A stretch of 64,000 nucleotides of DNA from Lewinellaceae bacterium (GTDB lineage: Bacteria > Bacteroidota > Bacteroidia > Chitinophagales > Saprospiraceae), in NCBI GenBank assembly GCA_020636155.1, contig JACJYM010000013.1, forward strand, positions 18,267 through 82,266, written 5' to 3'. Every line of letters begins with the position of its first letter. Within the stretch, counting starts at the first letter, position 1. This document shows, piece by piece, positions 63,949 to 64,000 of this stretch. Under the pieces are notes generated by a model. It saw nothing but the letters and a program-made list of their open reading frames with translations. It searched no databases and had not been told where the DNA came from. The translations under genes and the position numbers were made by a program.

Positions 63949-64000
63949 ATGATGAAAAACAGATACTACTATATAGACTTCCTAAGAGTTATTGCAATTT
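63949..64000 (+). CDS. N-terminus of an acyltransferase family 3 protein (partial)
   Basis: An ATG at 63949 (or 63952) opens a frame that runs off the window. Its first 17 residues read MMKNRYYYIDFLRVIAI, the typical start of integral-membrane acyltransferase 3 (OafA-like) proteins, in which the R-x-x-A/DxLR motif opens the first transmembrane helix. Such enzymes acetylate surface sugars or lipids. Only the start is visible. It follows the large palindromic junction by 67 nt. Confidence 0.65.
   Translation, partial: MMKNRYYYIDFLRVIAI

Overview
This is an AT-rich bacterial window from a member of the phylum Bacteroidota, most likely an aerobic environmental lineage. Class-level placement is not secure from one window. 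The evidence includes secreted proteins with SprB/PKD repeats and a type IX secretion (T9SS) C-terminal sorting domain, a cbb3 oxidase with fused CcoN and CcoO and a single-haem CcoP, a eukaryote-like NADP isocitrate dehydrogenase, and promoters of the Bacteroidota sigma-A type (TTTG about 19 nt before TAnnTTTG). Translation starts in the dense operons include GTG and TTG. MqnE points to menaquinone synthesis by the futalosine route.

Layout. 1-5633: tail of a prohibitin-like gene, a GH3-family enzyme, a small unknown protein, then three lipoproteins (two thioredoxin-like, one EreA/ChaN-like). 5856-12479: housekeeping enzymes (sucA, a histidine kinase, tmk, kynU, a deoxynucleoside kinase), with two tail-to-tail pairs that have no spacer. 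12877-17734: an outer-membrane-type barrel, a small DNA-binding protein and a 1129-residue T9SS cargo with an N-terminal thioredoxin domain. 17895-25411: PfkB kinase, tRNA-Val(GAC), a thioredoxin-like lipoprotein, dnaA, a 5'-nucleotidase split over two genes, a membrane-anchored unknown, an A-type Fe-S carrier and icd.

26042-41403 is the division and cell-wall (dcw) cluster: mraZ, rsmH, ftsL-like, ftsI with one PASTA domain, murE, mraY, murD, ftsW, murG, murC, ftsQ-like, ftsA, ftsZ. It lacks murF, murB and ddl. A row of 10-bp-spaced GTG(G/T)G repeats lies on the mraZ promoter, as expected for MraZ autoregulation. A terminator-like hairpin with competing alternatives separates murE from mraY. 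After the ftsZ terminator comes a secreted alpha-amylase fused to a beta-helix-like tail. On the minus strand follows a full cbb3 oxidase locus (ccoI, ccoS, ccoNO, ccoQ, ccoP, ccoG, ccoH, SafE-type protein), then a propeller/SprB/OmpA protein, an arsenate-reductase/arsenite-methyltransferase pair, a ferredoxin with its reductase, a glycosyltransferase and, divergently, mqnE.

59948 to the end looks like accessory DNA. It holds an orphan 92-residue ORF, a decayed ankyrin-repeat gene, an HxlR regulator divergent from a three-gene redox set (NAD(P)-binding protein, azoreductase, SnoaL-like protein), and the start of an acyltransferase. Three palindromic junctions ending in CGTTAGC or CGTTGT separate these blocks. 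The largest has A.C mismatches on the top strand that become G.T pairs on the bottom strand, as in integron attC sites. My leading hypothesis for something undescribed here is that 59.9-64 kb is a stretch of a chromosomal integron-like cassette array in a Bacteroidota genome. No integrase is inside the window, so this is unproven.
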